The position numbers were made by a program, and so were the translations under genes. This document shows, piece by piece, positions 1 through 7,683 of a DNA stretch of 8,574 bases. The notes below the pieces were generated by a model. That model did not search any database and was not told the DNA's origin. It saw only the letters and a list, made by a program, of their open reading frames with translations. This DNA is from an uncultured Collinsella sp. (GTDB taxonomy: Bacteria; Actinomycetota; Coriobacteriia; Coriobacteriales; Coriobacteriaceae), in the NCBI GenBank assembly GCA_900550825.1, contig URTZ01000084.1:1-8574 (forward strand), written 5' to 3'. The stretch's first letter is position 1; each line of letters starts with the position of its first letter.

Positions 1-605
1 TCGTTGAGCATGTTGGCGAGATCGACGATCTCGGGCTCGCGAGCGGCATTATCGATAACCGTGGTGCCCTGAGCGCGCACGGAGGCCATGATGAGGTTCT
101 CGGTGGCGCCGACGCTGGCGAACTCGAGCGTGACGGTCGTGCCGCGCAGACCCTGGGGCGCGCTGGCGTTGATGTAGCCGTGGGCGGTATCGAACTCGAC
201 GCCCAAGGCCTCAAGACCCAAGATATGCATATCGATCTTGCGGGCGCCCAGGTTGCAGCCGCCGGGCATGGCGATCTTGGCGCGATGGAAACGGCCCAGC
301 AGGGGCCCCATCACAGCCGTGGAAGCGCGCATCTTGGCAACGAGCTCGTAGGGAGCCTCCCAGGAATCGACCTGAGAGGTATCGATCTCGAGCGTGTGCT
401 CGTCGAGAACATCGATCGTAGCGCCCATACCCTTGAGCACCTTGCCCATCACGTGGACATCGGAAATATCGGGCACGTTCTGCAGCGTCGTCTTGCCCGG
501 CGCCAGAAGCGTTGCCGCCATAAGTTTGAGCGCGGAGTTCTTGGCACCCGAAACAGGCACGGAACCTCCGATGGCGTGGCCACCCTCAACGCGGATAATA
601 TCCAA
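1..605 (-). CDS. murA: MurA, UDP-N-acetylglucosamine 1-carboxyvinyltransferase (N-terminal part, runs off the window)
   Basis: Catalyses the first committed step of peptidoglycan synthesis in the cytoplasm, transferring enolpyruvate from phosphoenolpyruvate to UDP-GlcNAc. My translation of the minus strand gives about 201 residues with no stop; the family is usually about 420 residues, so the C-terminal half lies outside the window. It begins LDIIRVEGGHAIGG and has the conserved SGAKNSALKLMAA segment (residues 19-31), with Lys22 and Asn23 in the substrate-binding motif. The active-site loop reads AMPGGCNLGARKIDMH (112-127). Cys117, codon at 257-255, matches E. coli Cys115, the fosfomycin target, so this copy should be of the fosfomycin-sensitive type. 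The start is TTG at 605, chosen because GAAAGGG lies 6 nt upstream and the protein start aligns with known MurA. It sits 88 nt after atpC, behind an intrinsic terminator. Identity is very secure; the start is fairly secure. Confidence 0.95.
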   Translation of the reverse strand, partial: MDIIRVEGGHAIGGSVPVSGAKNSALKLMAATLLAPGKTTLQNVPDISDVHVMGKVLKGMGATIDVLDEHTLEIDTSQVDSWEAPYELVAKMRASTAVMGPLLGRFHRAKIAMPGGCNLGARKIDMHILGLEALGVEFDTAHGYINASAPQGLRGTTVTLEFASVGATENLIMASVRAQGTTVIDNAAREPEIVDLANMLN

Positions 606-611
606 GGTCTA

Positions 612-618
612 CCCTTTC
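612..618 (-). promoter_or_regulatory. Ribosome binding site deciding the TTG start of murA
   Basis: On the minus strand GAAAGGG (618-612) is followed by six bases and then TTG at 605. No ATG or GTG with comparable spacing gives a MurA-like N-terminus. The site begins directly after the T5 tract of the upstream terminator. Confidence 0.7.
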
Positions 619-657
619 AAAAAGCATGCCCGGGGTGGCTGGGCCATCCCGGGCATG
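619..657 (-). terminator. Rho-independent terminator at the end of the atp operon
   Basis: Two 14-nt arms, 625-638 and 644-657, are complementary except for one A.C mismatch in the minus-strand RNA and enclose a 5-nt loop (639-643). The core is the palindromic CATGCCCGGG/CCCGGGCATG pair. On the minus strand the stem is followed after one C by T5 (623-619), the usual layout of an intrinsic terminator. There is no comparable T run on the plus-strand side, so it should act after atpC. It may terminate only partly or regulate murA, whose ribosome binding site starts at the next base. Confidence 0.8.
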
Positions 658-693
658 ATGTGTTCGCAAATGGTCGAACGCTAAATCGTTTGA

Positions 694-1086
694 CTATTGG
701 GCAAGCTTGAGCTTACACCATGCGATTTCATTATAGAGGTAGGCGCGGCGTGCATCATCCTCCGACAAATTACCCAGCTTCTCTTCAAAACCTTGAATAT
801 CAGCTTTAACCTTGTCGGCATCGACGGTCGCCAAATCGCAAGCGCGCTCGGCGAGGACGGTCACGACATCGTCCGCAACCTGGGCATAGCCGCCGGCCAC
901 GGCAAACGTGTGGTCGACAGTGCCCATGGCCTTATCGGAAACGCGAACGTAACCGCGGTCGATCGTGCAGATTTCGCTGGAGTGAGCAGGCAGAACGCCA
1001 AACTCGCCATCCGTGGACGGAATCGACACAAACGCAGCGTCGCCCTCATAGGCGCAGCTCACGGGGCACACGATGCGGATACGCAT
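694..1086 (-). CDS. atpC: ATP synthase F1 subunit epsilon
   Basis: Central-stalk subunit that sits on gamma, contacts the c-ring and in many bacteria inhibits ATP hydrolysis through its C-terminal helices. The 130 residues match the family's usual 130-140. The N-terminal beta-sandwich (about 1-85) carries the hallmark GEFGVLPAHSSEI (27-39), counterpart of GELGIxPGHxPLLT. The C-terminal helical part (about 88-130) has the expected two-helix pattern, with a charged first helix and AYLYNEIAWCKLKLAQ at the end. The ATG at 1086 is 3 nt after the atpD stop, and its ribosome binding site (GGGGAG) lies inside the end of atpD, which points to translational coupling. It is the last gene of the operon before the terminator. 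Confidence 0.96.
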   Translation of the reverse strand: MRIRIVCPVSCAYEGDAAFVSIPSTDGEFGVLPAHSSEICTIDRGYVRVSDKAMGTVDHTFAVAGGYAQVADDVVTVLAERACDLATVDADKVKADIQGFEEKLGNLSEDDARRAYLYNEIAWCKLKLAQ

Positions 1087-1089
1087 AAC

Positions 1090-2543
<1,454 letters not shown>

Positions 2544-2544
<1 letters not shown>

Positions 2545-3452
2545 TACTGTTCCTCCAATGCTGAGGCTCCGCCGACGATCTCGTTGATCTCGGTCGTGAT
2601 CGAAGCCTGGCGCACGCGACTATACGTGCGGGTAAGGGTCGAGATGATCGCGGTGGCGTTTTCCGTCGCGGAGTGCATGGCCTTGCGGCGCGCACCCTGC
2701 TCGGCGGCCGCCGAATCGATCAGGGCCTGGTAGATGACCGTCAGGATATAAGACGGTACAAGCTTGCCGAGAACATGCTCGGGAGAGGGCACGAACTCGA
2801 ACGTGGACGAGATGCGCTTAGGGGCGTCGGTCTCGTTCTTACGCGGACCGTGGGCCATAGCGATCATCTCGGGATCGAGCGGCAGCAAGTGCTCGACGCG
2901 AAGCTCCTGATCCACGCGGTTCTTGGCGTGGTGGTAGACAAGCTCGACACGGTCAAGCTCACCGGCACGATACGCATCGCAGATATGAGAGGAGATCATG
3001 CGAGCCTGATTGAAATCGGGCTCGGAGGAATTGCCCTCAAAATGCATGATGACATTTGCGCGGTCACGGAAATACGTGGCCGGCTTACGCCCACACGCGA
3101 TGATCTCGCACTCGATGCCATCGTTCGCCCAAGAAGCGGCGAGCTTTTCGGCCGTGCGCTCCACCGTCGTATTGAAACCGCCGGCAAGGCCGCGGTCCGA
3201 AGCAATGACGACAATCAGGCCATGCTTGACGCTCTCATGCTTCTGCAGCATGGGATCGGTGCCCGAGCAGGAGGCGTCGCCGGCAACCGTCAGCATGACG
3301 TCGGTCAGCGCCTCCTTATAGGGCTCGGCCTGCTTGGAGCGATCGAGGGCACGACGGATCTTGGCCGTAGAGACCATCTCCATCGTGCGCGTGATCTGCT
3401 TGGTCGTGGTAACCGAGGAGATTCGCTTCTTAATGTCGCGAAGGTTGGCCAT
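2544..3452 (-). CDS. atpG: ATP synthase F1 subunit gamma (rotor shaft)
   Basis: Forms the coiled-coil shaft turning inside the alpha3beta3 head and links it to the c-ring through epsilon. The 302 residues (E. coli 287) begin with the conserved long helix MANLRDIKKRISSV...TKQITRTMEMVSTAK (about 1-31). The central Rossmann-like domain has SDRGLAGGFN (85-94), in which the commonly seen Cys is Ala. The C-terminal helix carries the strong signature RQASITTEINEIVGGA (281-296). The preceding AAAEQGARRKAMHSATENA is a diverged form of the usual SEHAARMxAMxNATxNA. The ATG at 3452 is 5 nt after the atpA stop, with GAGGAG upstream at rather long spacing (about 11 nt). The end overlaps atpD by one base. 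Confidence 0.98.
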
Positions 3453-3457
3453 AGGGC

Positions 3458-5056
3458 TTAGTTCTCCTCTGATCCAGTCGTGTCGGCATGGTGTTTGGCC
3501 ATGAACTGCTGCTTGAAGTCACCAATGACACGCAAGAGCTCGGCCTTGGTGTCGTCGTCGATCTTCTTGGCGCGAACCTTGTCGAGCAGCGAGCCAAAGC
3601 CATTGTCCATATACTCGATAAGCTCGGCACGGAAAGGCAGCACGTCGGCGATCTCCAGGTCATCCAGGAAGCCCTCGTTGCCGGCAAACAGCGTAACGAT
3701 CTGCTCGCCAACCTCAAACGGTTTATAACGCGGCTGCTTCAGGAGCTCGGTCATGCGAGCGCCGTGGGTAAGCTGCTTTTGCGTGGCCTCGTCGAGGTCG
3801 GAGCCGAACTGCGTAAAGCCGGCGAGCTCCTGGTACGAAGCAAGGTCCAGACGGAGGTTGCCGGCGACCTGCTTCATGGCCTTGGTCTGTGCATCGCCAC
3901 CGACGCGGGACACGGAGATACCCACGTCGACTGCCGGGCGCTGACCCTGGAAGAAGAGCTCGGACTGCAGGTAGATCTGACCATCGGTAATGGAAATAAC
4001 GTTGGTCGGAATGTAGGCCGAGACGTCGCCGTCCTGGGTCTCGATGATCGGCAGAGCCGTCATGGAGCCGTAACCGTTCTTCTTGGACATCTTGACGGCA
4101 CGCTCGAGCAGACGAGAGTGCAGGTAGAAGATGTCGCCAGGATAGGCCTCGCGTCCGGGCGGACGATGCAGCGTCAGCGACATCTGACGGTAGGCCACGG
4201 CCTGCTTGGACAGGTCGTCGTAGATGACGAGCACGTGGCCGCCAGGGTTGGTCTCGCTGGCGGGCTTGCCGTCCTCGCCGTTGTACATAAAGAACTCGCC
4301 GATAGCGGCACCGGCCATAGGCGCGATGTACTGCATAGGGGCGGAATCGGCAGCGGTGGCCGAAACGATGATGGTGTAGTCGAGCGCACCGTGCTGAGCG
4401 AGGGTCTCGCGGATGTTGGCAACCGTGGAGGCCTTCTGGCCGATGGCGACATAGATGCAGACCATGCCCTTGCCGCGCTGATTGAGGATAGCGTCGATGG
4501 CGATGGCGGTCTTACCGGTCTTACGGTCGCCGATGATGAGCTCACGCTGACCACGGCCGATAGGCACCATGGAGTCGATGGCCAACAGGCCGGTCTGAAC
4601 CGGCTCGCACACCGGGGTACGGTCGATGACACCGGGGGCCTTGAACTCGATGGGGCGACGATGCGTGGCGACGATGTCACCCAGGCCGTCGATAGGCTGG
4701 CCGAGCGGATTGACGACGCGGCCGAGCATGGCGCGGCTCACAGGGATATCCATAATGCGGCCAGTGGTGCGGCACTCGTCGCCTTCCTTGATGGAGTCGA
4801 CGGCACCAAACAGAACGGCGCCGACCTCGTCACGGTCAAGGTTCTGGGCAAGGCCGAAGACGGTCTCACCGGTATCGGAGCTCTTGAACTCCAGAAGCTC
4901 GCCTGCCATGGCGCTCTTGAGGCCGGAGACGCGCGCGATGCCGTCGCCTACCTCGTCGACCGTTGAAACCTCATGCGTATCGACCGTCGCGGAGAGGCTC
5001 GTGAGCTGCTCCTGCAGTTTCTTGGCGATATCCTGGGCATTGAGGGTTTCGGACAT
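3458..5056 (-). CDS. atpA: ATP synthase F1 subunit alpha
   Basis: Regulatory nucleotide-binding subunit of F1 that completes the catalytic sites of beta. The 532 residues (E. coli 513) contain the beta-barrel domain (about 25-95), the P-loop GDRKTGKT (176-183), the Walker B strand HVLVIYDDLSKQA (274-286), RPPGREAYPGDIFYLHSRLLERA (298-320), and the arginine finger Arg384 in SVSRVGG (381-387). Two oddities: the P-loop has Lys179 where almost all alpha subunits have Gln (GDRQTGKT), and about 12 extra residues (261-272, EDGKPASETNPG) lie just before the Walker B strand, where E. coli and mycobacteria have a short turn. The tail past residue 520 is short, polar and poorly conserved. The ATG at 5056 overlaps the atpH stop by one base, with GGAGGTG 7 nt upstream. 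Confidence 0.99.
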   Translation of the reverse strand: MSETLNAQDIAKKLQEQLTSLSATVDTHEVSTVDEVGDGIARVSGLKSAMAGELLEFKSSDTGETVFGLAQNLDRDEVGAVLFGAVDSIKEGDECRTTGRIMDIPVSRAMLGRVVNPLGQPIDGLGDIVATHRRPIEFKAPGVIDRTPVCEPVQTGLLAIDSMVPIGRGQRELIIGDRKTGKTAIAIDAILNQRGKGMVCIYVAIGQKASTVANIRETLAQHGALDYTIIVSATAADSAPMQYIAPMAGAAIGEFFMYNGEDGKPASETNPGGHVLVIYDDLSKQAVAYRQMSLTLHRPPGREAYPGDIFYLHSRLLERAVKMSKKNGYGSMTALPIIETQDGDVSAYIPTNVISITDGQIYLQSELFFQGQRPAVDVGISVSRVGGDAQTKAMKQVAGNLRLDLASYQELAGFTQFGSDLDEATQKQLTHGARMTELLKQPRYKPFEVGEQIVTLFAGNEGFLDDLEIADVLPFRAELIEYMDNGFGSLLDKVRAKKIDDDTKAELLRVIGDFKQQFMAKHHADTTGSEEN

Positions 5057-5532
5057 TAGGCTTCACCTCCGTACGAATTAGCAGAGTTTGCGAGGGTCTC
5101 CTGCGCGATGCGCAGCTGCGTCTTGACGGAGATGTCACGACGCTCGCCGCGGGCCTCGAGCACCAGGCCGCCCACGATAGACGGGTCGACCTGCTCGATA
5201 AGGAATACCTTGCGGCCGAAGTCCTGCTCGCATTTCTTAGTGATGGTTTGACGCAGCTCGTCGTCGAGCGGGATCGCCGTGGTGACGGTCACGCCCACTA
5301 CATCCTCGTCTTCCTCGGCAACATACTTAAAGGCAGCTGCCACCTTGGGAAGAAGGTCGAGCTGGTCGCGCTTGGACATGGTGTCGAGCACGGCGATGAT
5401 CTCGGGGCTGGCGCTAGCCAGGCGCTCGATCATCTCGAGGTCCTCGAACACATGGTTCTCGGCCTTGGCGGCTTCCAAAAGGGAGCGCGCGTAAGTCTCG
5501 AGCACCTTGTCCTGATAGCGGCTAGTCGGCAT
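5056..5532 (-). CDS. atpH: ATP synthase F1 subunit delta (OSCP type), shortened
   Basis: Connects the top of the F1 head to the b-subunit peripheral stalk. The start is typical, with RYQDKVLETYARSLLEAA (5-22) as helix 1 of the N-terminal bundle. The C-terminal domain (about 78-158) has the VTVTTAIPLDDELRQ strand-helix, the GRKVFLIEQVDPSIVGGLVL stretch (106-125) and DISVKTQLRIAQETL. At 158 residues it is about 20 shorter than E. coli (177) or B. subtilis (181). Alignment by eye puts the loss in the N-terminal bundle, about 75 residues here against about 105. No frameshift or stop explains it. The ATG at 5532 lies inside the end of atpF (11-nt overlap), with AGG about 8 nt upstream. Identification rests on both ends and on the position between atpF and atpA. 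Confidence 0.93.
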   Translation of the reverse strand: MPTSRYQDKVLETYARSLLEAAKAENHVFEDLEMIERLASASPEIIAVLDTMSKRDQLDLLPKVAAAFKYVAEEDEDVVGVTVTTAIPLDDELRQTITKKCEQDFGRKVFLIEQVDPSIVGGLVLEARGERRDISVKTQLRIAQETLANSANSYGGEA

Positions 5533-6124
5533 TCAGGCTACCTGCTTCCTGGATGTAGCGCTCGATGAGCTTCTTCTGCTCGCCCTCGTCCTCGAGTGCC
5601 TCGCCCACGATCTTGGTGGCGACGGCAACGGACAGGTCGGCGATGGAGCTCGCGGCACCGGCGTAGATGGACTTGCGCTCGTCCTCGACGGTCGTGTGGG
5701 CCTTGGCGATGATCTCCTCGGCCTCCTTGTGAGCAGCCTCGATGATACGGGCGCGCTCGGACTCGGCGTCCTTACGGGCCTCGAGAACGATGTCGGCAGC
5801 CTGACGACGGGCGTCGGTGACGATCGAGTCGGACTCAGCGCGCTTGGCGATAGCCTCCTGCTTGGTCTTCTCGGCCTCGTCGAGGCTCTCCTCGATCTTC
5901 TTGCCGCGCTCCTCCATGGTTTTCATGATGCCCGGCAGGGCGACCTTGGCCAGCACGATCCAGATGATCAGGAAGGCGATAAGCGCCGGGATGAACTCCG
6001 CCATCTTAGGGATGAGGATGTCCGCACCGGCAGCGCCGTCCTCGGCGAACGCGGAAACCGGCATGAGCAGCGCGGCCGCGGACGCGGAGAGTGCGATCGC
6101 GCTCTTCTGGGATGAAAGATTCAT
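5522..6124 (-). CDS. atpF: ATP synthase Fo subunit b, with N-terminal signal-peptide-like segment
   Basis: Peripheral stalk subunit; its membrane helix sits beside subunit a and its long cytoplasmic coiled coil holds delta and F1. The 200 residues fall into three parts. Residues 1-27 look like a signal peptide: Lys7, a hydrophobic run from about 8 to 22, and VSAFA followed by ED, a good AxA cleavage site. The true membrane helix is about 43-61 (EFIPALIAFLIIWIVLAKV), followed by the family motif LPGIMKTMEERGKKIEESL (63-81). Residues 70-185 form a charged, Ala/Glu/Lys-rich helix with ADIVLEARKDAESERARIIEAA. E. coli b is 156 residues; removing the first 27 here would leave 173. The ATG at 6124 follows the atpE stop by 15 nt, with GGAG 8 nt upstream. 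The next in-frame ATG, Met21, has no better claim. Confidence 0.96.
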   Translation of the reverse strand: MNLSSQKSAIALSASAAALLMPVSAFAEDGAAGADILIPKMAEFIPALIAFLIIWIVLAKVALPGIMKTMEERGKKIEESLDEAEKTKQEAIAKRAESDSIVTDARRQAADIVLEARKDAESERARIIEAAHKEAEEIIAKAHTTVEDERKSIYAGAASSIADLSVAVATKIVGEALEDEGEQKKLIERYIQEAGSLNAD

Positions 6125-6139
6125 ACTTGACGCTCCGTG

Positions 6140-6334
6140 CTATTTAACGATCAGCGCGACAACGAAGCCGATCAGAGCCAGAGCCTCGCCGAAGGCGGAG
6201 CCCATGATGAAGACGGTGAACACGCGGCCCTGGACCTCAGGCTGACGGGCCATAGCACCCGTAGCACCCAGAGCAGACAGGCCGATAGCAAGACCAGCGC
6301 CGATAACACCGAGACCGTAACCGATAACTCCCAC
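6140..6334 (-). CDS. atpE: ATP synthase Fo subunit c (proteolipid), unusually short
   Basis: Forms the rotating membrane ring that carries protons. It is a two-helix hairpin: helix 1 about 3-27, the polar loop ARQPEVQGR (29-37), helix 2 about 38-63. The ion-binding carboxylate is Glu50 in GSAFGEALALIGF. The residue after Glu50 is Ala rather than Ser/Thr, and the helix-1 position equivalent to Gln32 of the Na+-type Ilyobacter subunit is Ile17, so proton coupling is expected. The helix-1 glycine motif is GAGLAIG (12-18), one Ala instead of Gly. At 64 residues it is shorter than most c subunits (PS3 72, E. coli 79), mainly at the N-terminus. The start is GTG at 6334, with AAAGGAGG 4 nt upstream; an in-frame TAA eight codons upstream, with no start codon after it, excludes a longer form. 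Confidence 0.96.
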   Translation of the reverse strand: MGVIGYGLGVIGAGLAIGLSALGATGAMARQPEVQGRVFTVFIMGSAFGEALALIGFVVALIVK

Positions 6335-6458
6335 GATTCCTCCTTTGTCGTGCGTGTCTTATTTCACGCAGGATAACCTTTTTATAACTGCCGGGCTCCA
6401 TGGGTACGGGCACCGGCGGTTTAACGAATTGCCTTACCTTTAAGGCGCGAGCGGAAGA
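6335..6458 (-). promoter_or_regulatory. atpB-atpE intergenic leader with strong ribosome binding site
   Basis: This 124-nt gap is by far the longest inside the atp operon; the others are 15 nt or less or overlap. It ends in AAAGGAGG (6346-6339), the strongest ribosome binding site in the window, ahead of the GTG of atpE. It contains an A/T-rich stretch (TTATAAAAAGG, about 6387-6377) and a weak GCCGG/CCGGC stem (6390-6394 with 6413-6417). I see no convincing promoter. In E. coli the atpB-atpE intergenic sequence boosts translation of subunit c, which is needed in about ten copies per complex; the same role is inferred here. An RNA-processing site is another possibility. Confidence 0.5.
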
Positions 6459-7262
6459 TTACTCCTCCTCCGCGACCTCCTCTGCCTCGGAGACATACAC
6501 GGCGGTAAGGACCGTGAAGACGTAAGCCTGGATGGCGCCGACCACAAGCTCGATCGCATAAATCAGGATGAGGATGGCAAGCCAGGCCAGCGAAGGCAGG
6601 GCGCCGACGGCGTGGGCCGCGGAAACCTGCTGAAGCAGCGGCTGCATGAACATGCTCGCCATGATGGCGAACGAGCCCATGACCACGTGTCCTGCGAACA
6701 TGTTGCAGAACAGACGGACGGCAAGCGTGATGAGGCGCAGGAAGGTCGAGAAAAGCTCGACGACCCACACAAGCACGTTCATCGGGAAGCTCACGCCCTG
6801 CGGGGCGAGGCTCTTGATGTAGCCGATCACGCCGTGAGCCTTGCATCCGTAGTAGATGAAGTACACGAAGGCGAAGATGGCGAGCGCGGCGGTGGAGCCG
6901 ATTGCGCCGGTGCCGGGCTTCATTCCCGGAATCAGGCCGATCATGTTATTGATCAGGATGAACAGGAAAAGCGAGCACAGGAACGGGAAGTGCTTCTTCC
7001 AGTTCTCACCCACGACGCCCTTGCCGATATCGTTCTCGACGTACTCGATGATGTACTCGAAACCGTTGACGAAGAAGCCCTTGGGAACTAGGGCCTGCTT
7101 CTTCTTGAACACGGCCAGGACGATCAGGAGCACGATCGTGGAGACGATCAGCCAAAACGAGTACTGCGTGATGCCGCAGCTCAGATCGCCCACGACAGGG
7201 GTGGAGCTGAACTCGCTGACCAGATGATTAATCTCATCAGGCAGCTTTTCAAAAATTTCCAC
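6459..7262 (-). CDS. atpB: ATP synthase Fo subunit a
   Basis: Membrane stator subunit providing the two half-channels for protons next to the c-ring. The 267 residues are mostly membrane helices: about 33-52, 93-112 (LCSLFLFILINNMIGLIPG, the conserved region), 120-140, 161-182, 185-207 and 222-258. The essential arginine is Arg183 in TLAVRLFCNMFAGH, matching E. coli Arg210. Gln245 in IQAYVFTVLTAVYVSEA matches Gln252. The residue three after the arginine is Cys186 where the family almost always has Gly (RLFGNM). The acidic tail EAEEVAEEE is not conserved. The start is GTG at 7262, with AAAGGT 5-6 nt upstream, 3 nt after the atpI-like stop. It is followed by the leader of atpE. Confidence 0.98.
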   Translation of the reverse strand: MEIFEKLPDEINHLVSEFSSTPVVGDLSCGITQYSFWLIVSTIVLLIVLAVFKKKQALVPKGFFVNGFEYIIEYVENDIGKGVVGENWKKHFPFLCSLFLFILINNMIGLIPGMKPGTGAIGSTAALAIFAFVYFIYYGCKAHGVIGYIKSLAPQGVSFPMNVLVWVVELFSTFLRLITLAVRLFCNMFAGHVVMGSFAIMASMFMQPLLQQVSAAHAVGALPSLAWLAILILIYAIELVVGAIQAYVFTVLTAVYVSEAEEVAEEE

Positions 7263-7265
7263 GAC

Positions 7266-7577
7266 TTACCTTTCGACCTCATGAGGATCTCGCAGCGCCT
7301 TGGCGACGCGAACCGTGCAGGCGGCCATAAAGGCCACGAAGCCGATCGCCTCGCCCAGGAGGAACATGCGAAATGCCTCTCCGAACAACGCAAACACAAC
7401 CAAGGTAAAGACGAGCAGGGCGACTGCCGAGACCGCCAGGCTCACCATGCCCTTGAGCATGTCCGCATTCTGTTTATCGTCAAGAACCGGCTTGAGCGTA
7501 AAAACAAAGGGAAGGAAGGCAATTGCGCCCGCGATGGCACCTGCAACGATAGCGAGCAGATCGGCTATCTGAAACAC
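7266..7577 (-). CDS. atpI: Small AtpI-like membrane protein
   Basis: First gene of the atp transcript, directly before atpB, the usual place of AtpI (uncI), a membrane protein implicated in c-ring assembly or Mg2+ supply. Similarity is limited to position, size and topology, so the symbol is an inference. With GTG at 7577 the product has 103 residues and three predicted membrane helices (about 4-26, 44-66, 70-92), a short polar loop LKPVLDDKQNADMLK and a basic tail VAKALRDPHEVER. The reading frame is open further upstream: a TTG at 7652 would add 25 residues, and a GTG at 7589 would add four. I prefer 7577 because GAGG lies 6 nt upstream and because a TTG at 7652 would lie upstream of the predicted transcript start. 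The stop is 3 nt before the atpB start. Confidence 0.75.
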   Translation of the reverse strand: MFQIADLLAIVAGAIAGAIAFLPFVFTLKPVLDDKQNADMLKGMVSLAVSAVALLVFTLVVFALFGEAFRMFLLGEAIGFVAFMAACTVRVAKALRDPHEVER

Positions 7578-7638
7578 TGGCGTCCTCACTTTCCTTTTTA
7601 ACGCCTCACAGCACAGTCCCAGCCAAACATTGGTGACT

Positions 7639-7666
7639 ATTGTACGAGCCAATCGCTAAAGTACAA
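7639..7666 (-). promoter_or_regulatory. Candidate sigma70-type promoter for the atp operon
   Basis: On the minus strand TTGTAC (7666-7661) and TACAAT (7644-7639) are separated by 16 nt. The -10 matches TATAAT at five of six positions; the -35 matches only TTG. The start of transcription would fall near 7635-7632, giving an AtpI-like leader of about 55 nt. The two boxes are also exact inverted repeats of each other (TTGTAC/GTACAA). This is the best promoter candidate in the gap between upp and the atp genes. Confidence 0.5.
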
Positions 7667-7683
7667 CCGTAAAACAAACGGTT
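7665..7683. repeat. Inverted repeat directly upstream of the candidate -35 box
   Basis: AACCGT (7665-7670) and ACGGTT (7678-7683) are perfect 6-bp arms around a 7-bp AT-rich centre. The dyad overlaps the outer end of the candidate -35 box by two bases, a typical place for an activator or repressor site. No regulator can be named. A dyad this short can occur by chance. Confidence 0.4.

Noticed and set aside
3488..4966. 492-codon open frame on the plus strand opposite atpA
   Set aside because: Antisense shadow of a conserved gene, with low-complexity Gly/Asp/Val/Leu composition typical of such frames.
6377..6390. TATAAA-like -10 box in the atpB-atpE gap
   Set aside because: No -35-like hexamer at 16-18 nt upstream; more likely part of an A/U-rich translation enhancer.
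6421..6846. 141-codon minus-strand frame overlapping atpB and the atpE leader
   Set aside because: Out of frame with atpB over most of its length, Arg/His/Pro-rich product, no ribosome binding site. Only its last part lies in non-coding DNA.
7578..7652. Longer AtpI-like protein starting at TTG 7652
   Set aside because: The added residues are not membrane-like, the TTG lacks a ribosome binding site, and it would lie upstream of the predicted transcription start.
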